From CAG-533 sp022779465 (GTDB taxonomy: Bacteria > Bacillota_I > Bacilli_A > RF39 > UBA660), in contig JALFTB010000035.1 in NCBI GenBank assembly GCA_022779465.1, forward strand, positions 14,196 through 78,195: a stretch of DNA of 64,000 bases, written 5' to 3'. This document shows, piece by piece, positions 43,501 to 52,086 of this stretch (its first letter is position 1; every line of letters begins with the position of its first letter). The translations under genes were made by a program, and so were the position numbers. The notes beneath the pieces were generated by a model. That model was not told the origin of the DNA and searched no databases. It saw nothing but the letters and a program-made list of their open reading frames with translations.

Positions 43501-43791
43501 TTACTCCTCATCTAGTTTAATAATTTGATGTCTTAATATGTTTTCATTAAGTCTAGCTTTACGATCAAATTCAGCAATTGCTTCATGACTAGCTTCAACT
43601 GTTAATACATAATAAAAACCACTAATTTCTTTTTTGATTGGGTAAGCTAATTCTCTTTGTCCCATATCTTTAGAATTTTCTACTTTACCTTTCATGTCAG
43701 TAATAATAGATGTTAGAGATTCAACTGTTGATTTAACAACTGATTCTTCTAAAGTAGTTTTTACGATAAACATAATTTCGTATTTGTCCAT
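43501..43791 (-). CDS. rpsF: 30S ribosomal protein S6
   Basis: 96 residues: YEIMFIVKTTLEES at the start, DMGQRELAYPIKKEISGFYY in the middle, NENILRHQIIKLDEE at the end. First gene of rpsF-ssb-rpsR. A structured leader at 43792-43851 likely binds S6:S18. Confidence 0.97.
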   Translation of the reverse strand: MDKYEIMFIVKTTLEESVVKSTVESLTSIITDMKGKVENSKDMGQRELAYPIKKEISGFYYVLTVEASHEAIAEFDRKARLNENILRHQIIKLDEE

Positions 43792-43851
43792 TTTTCTATC
43801 CTCCTTCTGGTCTATTCGGCTTTGTATAACAAAGCAAGGAGCTTTCGCTCA
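43792..43851 (-). promoter_or_regulatory. Candidate S6:S18-binding mRNA leader of rpsF
   Basis: Two hairpins on the minus strand: GAGC-GAAA-GCTC (43839-43850, a GNRA tetraloop) and GCTTTG/CAAAGC (43819-43835), followed at once by CCG (43817-43819) and GAATAGACC before the GGAGG of rpsF. A CCG trinucleotide next to a stem is the hallmark of the known bacterial rpsF leader that S6:S18 uses for feedback; the match is by eye. Confidence 0.6.
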
Positions 43852-43857
43852 CGCAGT

Positions 43858-43886
43858 ATTATAGCATACACTTTAATTATATGCAA
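43858..43886 (-). promoter_or_regulatory. Promoter of rpsF-ssb-rpsR
   Basis: TTGCAT (43881-43886), 17-nt spacer, TATAAT (43858-43863) with a TG two bases before it (extended -10). Confidence 0.85.
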
Positions 43887-43916
43887 ATAAAAAAGTGTTA
43901 ATAAATTAGCACTTTT
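43887..43916 (-). terminator. Terminator after ychF
   Basis: AAAAGTG...CACTTTT stem with T6 on the minus strand, extended by CTA/TAA-type pairs; it overlaps the rpsF -35 region edge. Confidence 0.75.
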
Positions 43917-45012
43917 AAACATTAAATCTAAAGTAAACAATATCGCCGTCTTGCATAAGATATTCTTTACCTTCTAAACGCATTTTTCCAGCTTCTTTTA
44001 CTTTTAATTCGCTGCCGCATTCTTTTAAATCATCAAATGACATTATTTCAGCTTTAATGAATCCTCTTTGGAAATCTGAATGGATAATTCCGGCACATTC
44101 TGGTGCTTTCATTCCTTTTTTAAATGTCCATGCACGGCATTCATCTTTTCCGGATGTAAAGAATGTCTGTAATCCTAATAAATCGTATGTGGCAAATATT
44201 AGTTTATCTAAACCACTATTTGAAATGCCCATTTCTTTTAGGAATTCAGCTTTGTCATCGTCATTCATTTCAGCTAGTTCACTTTCCATTTTTGCACATA
44301 CAACTATGACACTAGCATTTTCTTTTGAGGCATATTCTGATACCATATCAGTATATTTATTGTGTCCTAAAATAGCATCATCTTCATCAACATTGGCCAT
44401 ATAAATAATTGGCTTTAATGTTATTAAGCAAAATGGTTTTAGGACTAGTAATTCATCTTTATCAAATTCTAATCTTCTTAAAGGAATATTATGCATAAGA
44501 GCATCTTCACATTTTTTTAAGGTTGCAAACTCTAGTAATTCTCCTTTATCTTTAGTCATTTCACATTTTTTAGCTATTTTACCAATTCGATTTTGAACTA
44601 TTTCTAAGTCACTAATTGCTAATTCTAAATTAATGATTTCAATGTCTCTGATTGGATCTATTTGTCCTTCTACATGAATAATATCTCCATTTTCAAAACA
44701 TCTTACTACTTCAACTATAGCATCTACTTCTCTAATATGACTTAAGAATTTATTTCCTAATCCTTCTCCTTGAGATGCACCCTTTACTAGACCAGCAATA
44801 TCAGTAAATTCATAAGTTGTGGGTATTGTTCTTTCTGGCAGATATAGATTTTCTAGATATTCTAATCTTGAATCTGGTACAGTTACTACTCCAACATTTG
44901 GATCTATTGTAGCAAAAGGATAGTTTGCAGCTAAAATATTCTTTTTAGTTATGGCATTAAATAATGTGCTTTTTCCGACATTTGGTAATCCAACTATTCC
45001 TGCTTTTAACAT
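43915..45012 (-). CDS. ychF: Redox-regulated ATPase YchF (OLA1 family)
   Basis: 365 residues: GIVGLPNVGKSTLFNA (G1), NYPFATIDPNVG, DIAGLVKGASQGEGLGNKFL (G3), a coiled-coil insertion, NVDE replacing the NKxD of GTPases (hence ATP preference), and a C-terminal TGS domain (MSFDDL...YLMQDGDIVYFRFNV in parts). Associates with ribosomes. It is followed by a terminator and preceded by the ATP-grasp gene (2 bp apart). Confidence 0.96.
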   Translation of the reverse strand: MLKAGIVGLPNVGKSTLFNAITKKNILAANYPFATIDPNVGVVTVPDSRLEYLENLYLPERTIPTTYEFTDIAGLVKGASQGEGLGNKFLSHIREVDAIVEVVRCFENGDIIHVEGQIDPIRDIEIINLELAISDLEIVQNRIGKIAKKCEMTKDKGELLEFATLKKCEDALMHNIPLRRLEFDKDELLVLKPFCLITLKPIIYMANVDEDDAILGHNKYTDMVSEYASKENASVIVVCAKMESELAEMNDDDKAEFLKEMGISNSGLDKLIFATYDLLGLQTFFTSGKDECRAWTFKKGMKAPECAGIIHSDFQRGFIKAEIMSFDDLKECGSELKVKEAGKMRLEGKEYLMQDGDIVYFRFNV

Positions 45013-45014
45013 TT

Positions 45015-46010
45015 TTATTTCTCACTTTCTAGGATTTCTTTTTTGATTTTTTCTAAATCTGGTTTTACTCCTCTTTTATATAGTACTTGGATGATGTCCA
45101 TTCCGGGACCACGGTTTCCTTCAATTAATAATGGGCCGTTGTCTGTTATGGCTACATCCCAACCAACGATGTTTACTTTATCATTAACTTTGGCTGCTTG
45201 GCAAGTCATTTCGACAATTTCTTTCCAGTAAGGTATTTTAAATCCATCTACTTTTATGTGAGTTGCGGATGTATATTCACTTTCATTATTTTTCTTGTCA
45301 ATTGTAGGGCCTTCTAATACTCCTTTTTCAATGTTAACTTTTACTCCACATCCGCCTTGGTGAAAATTATCAACAATTGATTTGCCGGAACCAATACGAA
45401 CTACAGCAAAAATAACTTCAGCTTTGCCTTTGATACATTTAGTAACTACTCTTACTGTGTTTATACTGTTTGGGCTTAGTTTTGACCATTCTTTGTTTTG
45501 AATTACTAGTTCTTCAATAAGACAATTATCTTTTTTTAGATTTTCGTAGAATTCATTTATGTCTTTAATATCTTTTGTATCTATTTTTTCAACATTAGCT
45601 CCACCTAAACCAGTTATAGGTTTTCTTACTACTGAATCATGACTTTCAATAAACTTTTTTACTTTAGGTAGACCATCGTCATAACTTACACATTTTCTTT
45701 TAGTAAATTTTTTAAAATTTTTATGAAAATTTACTTTATTTGAGAAAAATGGAGCATATTCCCAGTTGGCTGCTAAACGATAAAATTCATGTTGATAGCC
45801 AATTGTTGCATATTCTTTTCTTTCTTTCCATGATTTGTCATAAAATTTATAATTTACATAATCTTGTAAGCCCGATTTACAAACTAAGCAAGATAATCCA
45901 GTATCAATAAACATTAATATTGGACTTTTACCATTTGTTTTTGATAAAACTTTTAAATCATTATAGTATCTTTTATAGTTTCCTTTTAGGGCAAATTTTA
46001 ATAATCCCAT
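45015..46010 (-). CDS. ATP-grasp enzyme of the sugar-transfer-associated type
   Basis: 331 residues. The pattern VVRKPITGLGGANVEKI (~130-146), LIEELVIQNKEWSKLSPNSINTVRVV (in parts), GGCGVKVN, VGWDVAITDNGPLLIEGNRGPG (in parts, ~280-300) fits the PF14397 ATP-grasp family found beside glycan genes. It should join a carboxylate to an amine using ATP; the substrate is unknown. The ATG at 46008-46010 is supported by AGGAGTGAT; a GTG three codons upstream overlaps it. No glycosyltransferases are adjacent, so the link with surface polymers is not shown here. Confidence 0.83.
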   Translation of the reverse strand: MGLLKFALKGNYKRYYNDLKVLSKTNGKSPILMFIDTGLSCLVCKSGLQDYVNYKFYDKSWKERKEYATIGYQHEFYRLAANWEYAPFFSNKVNFHKNFKKFTKRKCVSYDDGLPKVKKFIESHDSVVRKPITGLGGANVEKIDTKDIKDINEFYENLKKDNCLIEELVIQNKEWSKLSPNSINTVRVVTKCIKGKAEVIFAVVRIGSGKSIVDNFHQGGCGVKVNIEKGVLEGPTIDKKNNESEYTSATHIKVDGFKIPYWKEIVEMTCQAAKVNDKVNIVGWDVAITDNGPLLIEGNRGPGMDIIQVLYKRGVKPDLEKIKKEILESEK

Positions 46011-46045
46011 AGTTATCACTCCTATGTTTTAGTATATCATATTTT

Positions 46046-46074
46046 GAAAAAAAGATTGACATAACGTCAATCTT
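46046..46074 (-). terminator. Terminator after htrA
   Basis: AAGATTGAC/GTCAATCTT perfect 9-bp stem, five-base loop, T7 on the minus strand. Confidence 0.9.
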
Positions 46075-47182
46075 AATTTGCTTTTTCAGTTAATTTAATA
46101 TTTAAAGTTTCTTCTTTTGTTCCTCTTATTATTGTTACTTTTACTTTGTCACCAACACTATATGTATATAAATAGTATTTTAAGAATGATGAATTTTTGA
46201 TATCGTGATCGCCAAATTTAGTAATTACATCGCCTTGTTTAAAGCCCGCGTTATCGGCAACGCTTCCTTTTTGGACGTATGCAACTACAGCACCTTCTTT
46301 AATAGATGAATTAATACTAAAGCCGTATTGGTACATAGCTTCGGTATTATTAATATCAACAAATCCTATTCCTAATAATGGTCTTTCAATTTTTCCATCA
46401 GTAATAATGTTTTCAGCAACTTTAGTAGCATCTTCAATTGGAATAGCGAAGCCCATTCCTTCAACTCCACTACTTACTAATTTCATATTAGTAATTCCGA
46501 TTACTTCTCCGTTAGAGTTAGCAATTGGTCCACCTGAGTTTCCAGAGTTTATTGCAGCATCGGTTTGAATAACTTTCATAACCCAACTATTTGTATTATT
46601 GCTTCCTGAATTTACTTCTACTAAACGGTCTTTACCACTTAGGATTCCTCTGGTTACAGTCCAAGAGTATTCTGATTCTAAAGGTGCACCGATAGTAAAT
46701 ACTGTATCTCCTAATCTTGCTTTTTCTGAAGAACCTAAGTCAGCAACTTTAATAATTTTATCTTTATCTATTGATAATACAGCGATATCTGCATATTCAT
46801 CTGATCCAACTACTTTAACATCGTATGTCTTATCATTTGTAAATTTAACTTTTATTGTGTCATAGCCAGATACAACGTGATGATTTGTTAAGATGTATGC
46901 AGTATTACCTTCTACTTTATAAACAAAACCTGTTCCACTACTTTGTAAATATCCTTTTTTGTAGCTTCCTACAACTACAACTGAGTCATATAATTTTTCT
47001 ACTGCATCTGCTATCCCATTTTCATTTATTGTTACTTCTTTTTCTAGCTTATTAACTACTGTTTGGCTAAATAAACCATGTTCAGTAATGAAGTAATACA
47101 TTACACCAGCGCCTAATAATAAACATACTGTAGCGATTATTGGTATTATTATTCTGTTATTGTTTTTACTTTTCTTTTCCAC
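46073..47182 (-). CDS. htrA: HtrA/DegP-like serine protease
   Basis: 369 residues: signal-anchor (~11-33), S1C protease domain with catalytic His102 (LTNHHVV), Asp132 (YADIAVL) and Ser216 (INSGNSGGP), then a C-terminal PDZ domain (~270-365: VAYVQKGSVADNAGFKQGDVI in parts). Membrane-bound quality-control protease of the wall side. In Bacilli htrA usually ends the wal locus; here it lies ~8 kb away. Confidence 0.95.
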   Translation of the reverse strand: MEKKSKNNNRIIIPIIATVCLLLGAGVMYYFITEHGLFSQTVVNKLEKEVTINENGIADAVEKLYDSVVVVGSYKKGYLQSSGTGFVYKVEGNTAYILTNHHVVSGYDTIKVKFTNDKTYDVKVVGSDEYADIAVLSIDKDKIIKVADLGSSEKARLGDTVFTIGAPLESEYSWTVTRGILSGKDRLVEVNSGSNNTNSWVMKVIQTDAAINSGNSGGPIANSNGEVIGITNMKLVSSGVEGMGFAIPIEDATKVAENIITDGKIERPLLGIGFVDINNTEAMYQYGFSINSSIKEGAVVAYVQKGSVADNAGFKQGDVITKFGDHDIKNSSFLKYYLYTYSVGDKVKVTIIRGTKEETLNIKLTEKAN

Positions 47183-47192
47183 ATTTTCACCT

Positions 47193-48122
47193 TCAATAAT
47201 TTAAAATATCTTTGTAATTTACTGGAAATCCCATCGTTTCCAATACTTTATTTACACTTATTGTGTGTAATTTTCCAGCAAGTATATCTAACTCATAACT
47301 AAATTCACTAACTAATAATCTAAATTCATCTGGTCTTAATAATCTTTTTAATATTATTATTAAAGCGAATAAATCATCTTTACCGTATATGTATTCTCCA
47401 TCTAGAATTGGAATATCAAGTGCTGCGTGATATTTTGTATCACCAATTTCTTTTTGAGTCCGATGATCTAACAAGATATCTTCATGAGCACATAAATTAC
47501 GGTAATTAGCAAGTATTGGTAAATATGTTATAAGATTTTCAACACTTACATTGTAAATATCTGATATTGCTTCTTGATCTGCTCTTTTCATAATGGTAAA
47601 TAATTCACTAACTATTCCGAATGACAGAACTTTAACGACAACCCATAATGGAACATATCCATAATTATTTATATAATGGCTAGTAGCTGCATGTTGTGAA
47701 CCGTTAATTCTAATTTGTCTTTTCATCTTTTTTAACAGGTCATTAACTTGACGTTGTTTTTCGGGATTACTGGTAAAGTTAGAACTTTTTAAATAGTCTT
47801 TTTCACGATAACCATATTGTTTTGATAATTGATATGAGAAAATACTTTTCATATTATTTTCAATAATAAGTAAATTTTTAAATATTATGTTTCTTATTTG
47901 ACGGTCAAAGTTAAATACTGCATACAATTCCTTAAAATTAGTATTTGGAAGAAATTGTCTATTAACATTGCTTTTAAAAAATAAGAAACGATATCCACTT
48001 AAAAAGAAATAATTTTCTCTTATCAAAATATCTTTAGCAAAATCAATATCATCTATAATCATGCCTTTATTTTGAAGTATTAATATTTGCTCATCAATTG
48101 TTCTAAATACTTTTACTTTCAT
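47193..48122 (-). CDS. Abi-family (AbiD/AbiF, Abi_2) abortive-infection protein
   Basis: 309 residues. The N-terminal DEQILILQNKGMIIDD, ENYFFLSGYRFLFF, NFDRQIRNIIFKNLLIIEN (in parts) and the C-terminal ILANYRNLCAHEDILL match the Abi_2 family; RNLCAH is an R-x4-H HEPN ribonuclease motif. Such proteins act as phage-triggered RNA-cutting toxins. AGGTGG precedes the ATG, and a TGATATAAT extended -10 lies upstream. No protein antitoxin gene is next to it. It is set between htrA (10 bp) and cwlD, an ordinary housekeeping setting, so a single-gene insertion is likely. Confidence 0.88.
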   Translation of the reverse strand: MKVKVFRTIDEQILILQNKGMIIDDIDFAKDILIRENYFFLSGYRFLFFKSNVNRQFLPNTNFKELYAVFNFDRQIRNIIFKNLLIIENNMKSIFSYQLSKQYGYREKDYLKSSNFTSNPEKQRQVNDLLKKMKRQIRINGSQHAATSHYINNYGYVPLWVVVKVLSFGIVSELFTIMKRADQEAISDIYNVSVENLITYLPILANYRNLCAHEDILLDHRTQKEIGDTKYHAALDIPILDGEYIYGKDDLFALIIILKRLLRPDEFRLLVSEFSYELDILAGKLHTISVNKVLETMGFPVNYKDILNY

Positions 48123-48198
48123 TATTCCACCTATTATAGAATTATATCACATATTGCACTTAAATAATACTTGTTTAATATGAAAAATTTATGAAATA

Positions 48199-48855
48199 TT
48201 AACTAAAATACTTAATTATTGATTGAGTTATAACTGCAGATAATTCTTTTTGGTATTTGGGATTTGTTAAATTTGTTAAATCTTTTTTATTTGATAAAAA
48301 GCCACATTCAACTAAGATTCCTGGTATGTTTAACTTATTATACATATAAGTATTGGTAGTTATTTTTATTTTACGTTTTGAATTGGTAAATCTATTTAAG
48401 TCTTCTTGTATTGTCTTGGCTATTTTTTCATTTTTGGAATTTGCATTTGAATAAAAAACTTGAGGACCATAATATTTGGGATTTGAATAATTATTTTGAT
48501 GAACTGAAATATACATATCAGCATTAGAATTATTAATTAATGCGATTCTGCTATCAAAATCACTTTTTTTACGCCTGGTAGCATTTGGTTTACTTAAATC
48601 AGCATCATCGGTTCTAGTTAATAATACTACTGCTCCAACATTTTCTAATTCTTTTTTTAATTTGTAAGTTATTGCTAAATTGATGTCTTTTTCTTTTATT
48701 TCATTTGCTGATGCTCCAGCATCTTTACCACCATGGCCACTATCAATAATTATAGTTTTTCCAACTAGAGGAAAGTTTGTTACATTAGCTTTAACTTTAA
48801 ATATTGTTAATATAATAAAACAAGTAATTAATAATATTATTAATATTTTCTTCAT
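48199..48855 (-). CDS. cwlD: N-acetylmuramoyl-L-alanine amidase (CwlD-like)
   Basis: 218 residues: signal-anchor (~3-20) and an Amidase_3 domain with the zinc ligands: His in DSGHGGKDAG (~40), Glu in NEIKEKDIN, His in YISVHQNNY (~118), catalytic Glu in VECGFLSN (~185). In spore formers CwlD cooperates with PdaA to make muramic-delta-lactam in the cortex; outside them the same fold serves cell separation. The single-domain, membrane-anchored form and size fit CwlD. Confidence 0.86.
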   Translation of the reverse strand: MKKILIILLITCFIILTIFKVKANVTNFPLVGKTIIIDSGHGGKDAGASANEIKEKDINLAITYKLKKELENVGAVVLLTRTDDADLSKPNATRRKKSDFDSRIALINNSNADMYISVHQNNYSNPKYYGPQVFYSNANSKNEKIAKTIQEDLNRFTNSKRKIKITTNTYMYNKLNIPGILVECGFLSNKKDLTNLTNPKYQKELSAVITQSIIKYFS

Positions 48856-48865
48856 ACTTTATTGT

Positions 48866-48895
48866 ATTAAAAAAATGACAAAATAATGTCATTTT
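48866..48895 (-). terminator. Terminator after the YitT gene
   Basis: AAAATGACA/TGTCATTTT, 9-bp stem, T7 on the minus strand. Confidence 0.85.
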
Positions 48896-49737
48896 AATTG
48901 TTTTTCTTTTTTTAGAGTTACATTTTTATTTAATGATTCATATGTATCAATAATTGAAATAAAGGCATTAGGATCGATAATACTTATACCTTCTCTAATA
49001 CGATAATAATCTTTTGTATCGATTACTGACATAATGATTTTGCTTTTTTGATTGGAATATCCACCTTTTACACTGAATTCTGTATAATCATAGTTTAAAT
49101 CATTAATAATATAGTTTTTAACTTCTTTTTCTTTTTCAGTTATGATAAAGAATGTTTTTGAAGAACTAACACCAATTTTAGATTTTGTAGCTAAATAGTG
49201 AATCATAAATACAGTGATAGCACTATATACCATAAAATTAAAATCTAATGTAATAAATGTCAGAATTAAAATAATTGCTTCAACTATATAAGTAAATATT
49301 CTATTTCTAACTTTTTGAATGCCATGAATTAAGTCTTGAATGATTTCTAAACCACCAATACGATAACCTTCTTTATAAATCATATTATTACCGTATCCAG
49401 TTAGGAAGGCACCAGTTATGACCGCTATGATTGTTTCCATTTGCTCCATTATTTGAATGTTATTATATTGATCAAAAATATATATAAATATTGGAATTAA
49501 AATACTAGGAATTAAATATCTTTTTGCTCCTTTAGTACCTGAAATTATATAACTGATAGTTAAAAAGAAAAGATTAAATATTAAAATAAATATTGATGGT
49601 TCACAATTAAATTTAAAATTTAATAATTCTCCAATTCCAAATATTCCATTTGATACTATTTTGTATGGAAGAAATATAAAACTATATGATAGTGCGATTA
49701 TTAGTGATCCTATGACTAAATTAAAATACTTTTTCAT
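48889..49737 (-). CDS. YitT-family membrane protein (DUF161 + DUF2179)
   Basis: 282 residues with about five to six membrane helices (~5-25, 45-65, 72-90, 98-118, 150-172) and a C-terminal soluble DUF2179 domain (FFIITEKEKEVKNYII, TEFSVKGGYSNQ, IMSVIDTKDYYRI). The GAFLTGYGNNMIYKEGYRIGG turn fits the YitT core. Function not established. Follows prfB by 3 bp and is probably on the same transcript. Confidence 0.88.
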   Translation of the reverse strand: MKKYFNLVIGSLIIALSYSFIFLPYKIVSNGIFGIGELLNFKFNCEPSIFILIFNLFFLTISYIISGTKGAKRYLIPSILIPIFIYIFDQYNNIQIMEQMETIIAVITGAFLTGYGNNMIYKEGYRIGGLEIIQDLIHGIQKVRNRIFTYIVEAIILILTFITLDFNFMVYSAITVFMIHYLATKSKIGVSSSKTFFIITEKEKEVKNYIINDLNYDYTEFSVKGGYSNQKSKIIMSVIDTKDYYRIREGISIIDPNAFISIIDTYESLNKNVTLKKEKQLK

Positions 49738-49740
49738 TTT

Positions 49741-50833
49741 TTACCTCTTTATTCTTAAATAAGCTTCCATGAATGGAAGTATATTACCATTTAACACCCC
49801 ATCTGCGTTATAATCTTCATAATTTGTTCTAACATCTTTTACTAATTTATACGGTTCTAATGTATAATTTCTTATTTGACTGCCAAATTCAATGTTAATA
49901 TGACTTTTTAATTTATCAATATCTTTTTCATTTGATTGTTCTAATAATTGTTCTAATTTACTTGTTAATACTGACATTGCAGTTGCTTTATTTTTTATTT
50001 GGCTTCTTTCATTTTGACATGTTACTACAATACCGGTTGGAATATGAGTAATTCTTACTGCTGAATCGGTAGTGTTTACACCTTGTCCACCTTTTCCACT
50101 ACTTCTATATACGTCTACTCTGATATCGTCAGGATTGATAGTAACATTAGTTGTTTGCTCTAATTCAGGAATAACTGTTACTGCCGCAAATGATGTATGT
50201 CTTCTGGCATTTGAATCAAATGGACTAATTCTTACTAAACGATGAACGCCTTGTTCTCCTTTGAAATATCCATAAGCATGATCACCACTTATTTTTATTG
50301 TAACACTTTTGATGCCAGCCTCTTCTCCTTTTTGGAAATCCAGTTCTTCATATGTGTAATTATTTTTGTCACAAAACATTTCATACATTCTTAATAACAT
50401 GGATGCCCAATCACAAGCTTCAGTACCACCAGCACCAGGATGAATTTCTAAATAACATGAAAGATTATCATATTTTCCATTTAAGAGCATTTCAGTTTCC
50501 AATTTTTCGTAATCATATTTAATATTTTCAAAATTTTCTTCTAATTCATTAACCTCATTTATATCGTTGTCATTTAGGATTGACAGTAAGTCTAAGGAAG
50601 AAGCAATATTACTTTTTAATTCATTAAATTTATTTACTAGTTTTTTTAAATTGGTTAATTCATTGTTGATTTGATTTGCTTTGGTTGGATCTGACCAAAT
50701 TCCTTCTTCTTGTAATTTTTGTTCTAATTCACTTATTTTAAGATTTTTATTATCTAAGTCAAAGTGACCTCCCAAGTGAGATTAGTTTTTCATTAATTAA
50801 TAAATATTCATTGGTTAAAGTTATTTTATCCAT
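49741..50833 (-). CDS. prfB: Peptide chain release factor 2 with programmed +1 frameshift
   Basis: RF2, which recognises UGA and UAA. Translation starts at ATG 50831-50833 (AGAGGTG upstream) and reads 24 codons to an in-frame TGA at 50759-50761. The slip site is CTT-TGA-C, preceded by a Shine-Dalgarno-like GGGAGG (50768-50773) 3 nt before the CTT, exactly the layout of the autoregulated RF2 frameshift. The main frame then continues to 49741 and carries SPF (codon-recognition tripeptide in RISPFDSN) and the GGQ loop (SSGKGGQGVNT). Total ~366 aa. The site shows that TGA is a stop codon in this organism. Confidence 0.96.
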
Positions 50834-50886
50834 CGTTTTCACCTCTTAAAGTATAACAAAAATATTTATTTTGATAAAGTTTTATT

Positions 50887-51582
50887 TTAGTCACAATTGT
50901 CTTTTAATGATAATGGAATTTTATAAGTAGTTATTTTACCATTTTTATCAGTTGCATTTATAAGTAATGATAATGTATTTTCTTTATAATTATGGCAAGT
51001 TCTGATGTAGTTATCGATGTGAAATGATGTGTCTGATAAAAATTCTTCTAATAAAATTGGATCATCTTGATTATATATGATTGAATCAATTTTTGTTTCG
51101 GTTAAATTATTTGTTTCGCATAAAATACATTCTATTTCGGTATATTCCGTGTTATCGGTTCCACCGCAATAATTAATGCTAGATATATATATTGATGATT
51201 TCTTATCGTTATAAGCGATACTGCCTGTAATATTGAAATGATCGCAGTTTGCAGTAAGAGTTTTAAATTCAAAATTATTTTTTTTGTTTAGTAATATTAT
51301 GGTAATTATAAAAATTATAATTAACAAAATTACAGCAAATATTATATATTTAATTGATTTATTCTTGATTGGGGTTAGATTGCCATCTAATAAATCATTG
51401 ATATCAATATTATAATCATCACATATTTGTTTTAAAAGTGACATATCAGGTAAATTTTTACCATTTTCCCATTTGCTTACTGCTTGATATGTTACGTTAT
51501 ATTTTTCAGCAAAAGCTGATTGAGTTAAATTGCTTTTTTGACGAATTTCTTTGATTGTTTTGCCAATTTTTTCTTGGTTCAT
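50887..51582 (-). CDS. Membrane-spanning XRE-family protein with Cys-containing outer domain
   Basis: 231 residues: HTH_XRE at ~4-62 (IRQKSNLTQSAFAEKYNVTYQAVSKWENG in parts), one membrane helix (~75-97) and an outer domain of ~130 residues with six Cys (C near 112, 136, 153, 156, 197, 230). The HTH-membrane-outer order recalls RodZ or a membrane-tethered transcription sensor. It is downstream of nothing in common and separated from prfB by ~50 bp. Target genes unknown. Confidence 0.8.
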   Translation of the reverse strand: MNQEKIGKTIKEIRQKSNLTQSAFAEKYNVTYQAVSKWENGKNLPDMSLLKQICDDYNIDINDLLDGNLTPIKNKSIKYIIFAVILLIIIFIITIILLNKKNNFEFKTLTANCDHFNITGSIAYNDKKSSIYISSINYCGGTDNTEYTEIECILCETNNLTETKIDSIIYNQDDPILLEEFLSDTSFHIDNYIRTCHNYKENTLSLLINATDKNGKITTYKIPLSLKDNCD

Positions 51583-51614
51583 ATAATCATTCCTTTGCTA
51601 GTAATATTATATCA

Positions 51615-51641
51615 TAAAAAAAGAGTAAATAATTACTCTTA
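51615..51641 (-). terminator. Terminator after the thioredoxin-like lipoprotein
   Basis: AAGAGTAA/TTACTCTT stem, four-base loop, T7 on the minus strand. Confidence 0.85.
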
Positions 51642-52085
51642 TTAAGTTAGATAGATATAGTTGTTAAGCCAATTATCAAATTTTGTTTCATCTTGATATA
51701 TTTCATAATCTGCATCACTCTCAGCATCTAGATATGTTATTATTTTACCATTTTTAATAATAACTACTGATGGGGCAAATTTTACTGTATCAGAAATAAA
51801 TGTTTTTTTCATTTCGTCATAAGTTAATGAATATACATCCAATTTGTATTTTTTGAATACATTTTTAAATATATCTTCACATGGAGTTGGAAATGTACAA
51901 AAGTAATTATATGTATATACAATATAACTTTCTTTTTGCTCTTCTAAATCTTTGATTGTTTTTGATGTAGCTGAGATAAAGTCTCCTTGGTTATAATATT
52001 TTTTATCAAGATAGAATTTGTTAGAATTAGAACATCCTGTTAATAAAATAATTCCAACTATTAGCAAGAATATTTTTTTCTTCAT
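51642..52085 (-). CDS. Thioredoxin-like lipoprotein
   Basis: 147 residues with a lipoprotein signal (MKKKIFLLIVGIILLTGC; lipobox LTGC, Cys18). The mature domain has thioredoxin-like order: YIVYTYNYFCTFPTPCEDIF (a C-x5-C where the CxxC would be), VYSLTYDE, then SVVIIKNGKIITYLDAES before the last helix. The spacing of the Cys pair is unusual. It probably works with the rhodanese-like gene 1 bp upstream. Fold call is by eye. Confidence 0.75.
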   Translation of the reverse strand: MKKKIFLLIVGIILLTGCSNSNKFYLDKKYYNQGDFISATSKTIKDLEEQKESYIVYTYNYFCTFPTPCEDIFKNVFKKYKLDVYSLTYDEMKKTFISDTVKFAPSVVIIKNGKIITYLDAESDADYEIYQDETKFDNWLNNYIYLT

Positions 52086-52086
52086 A

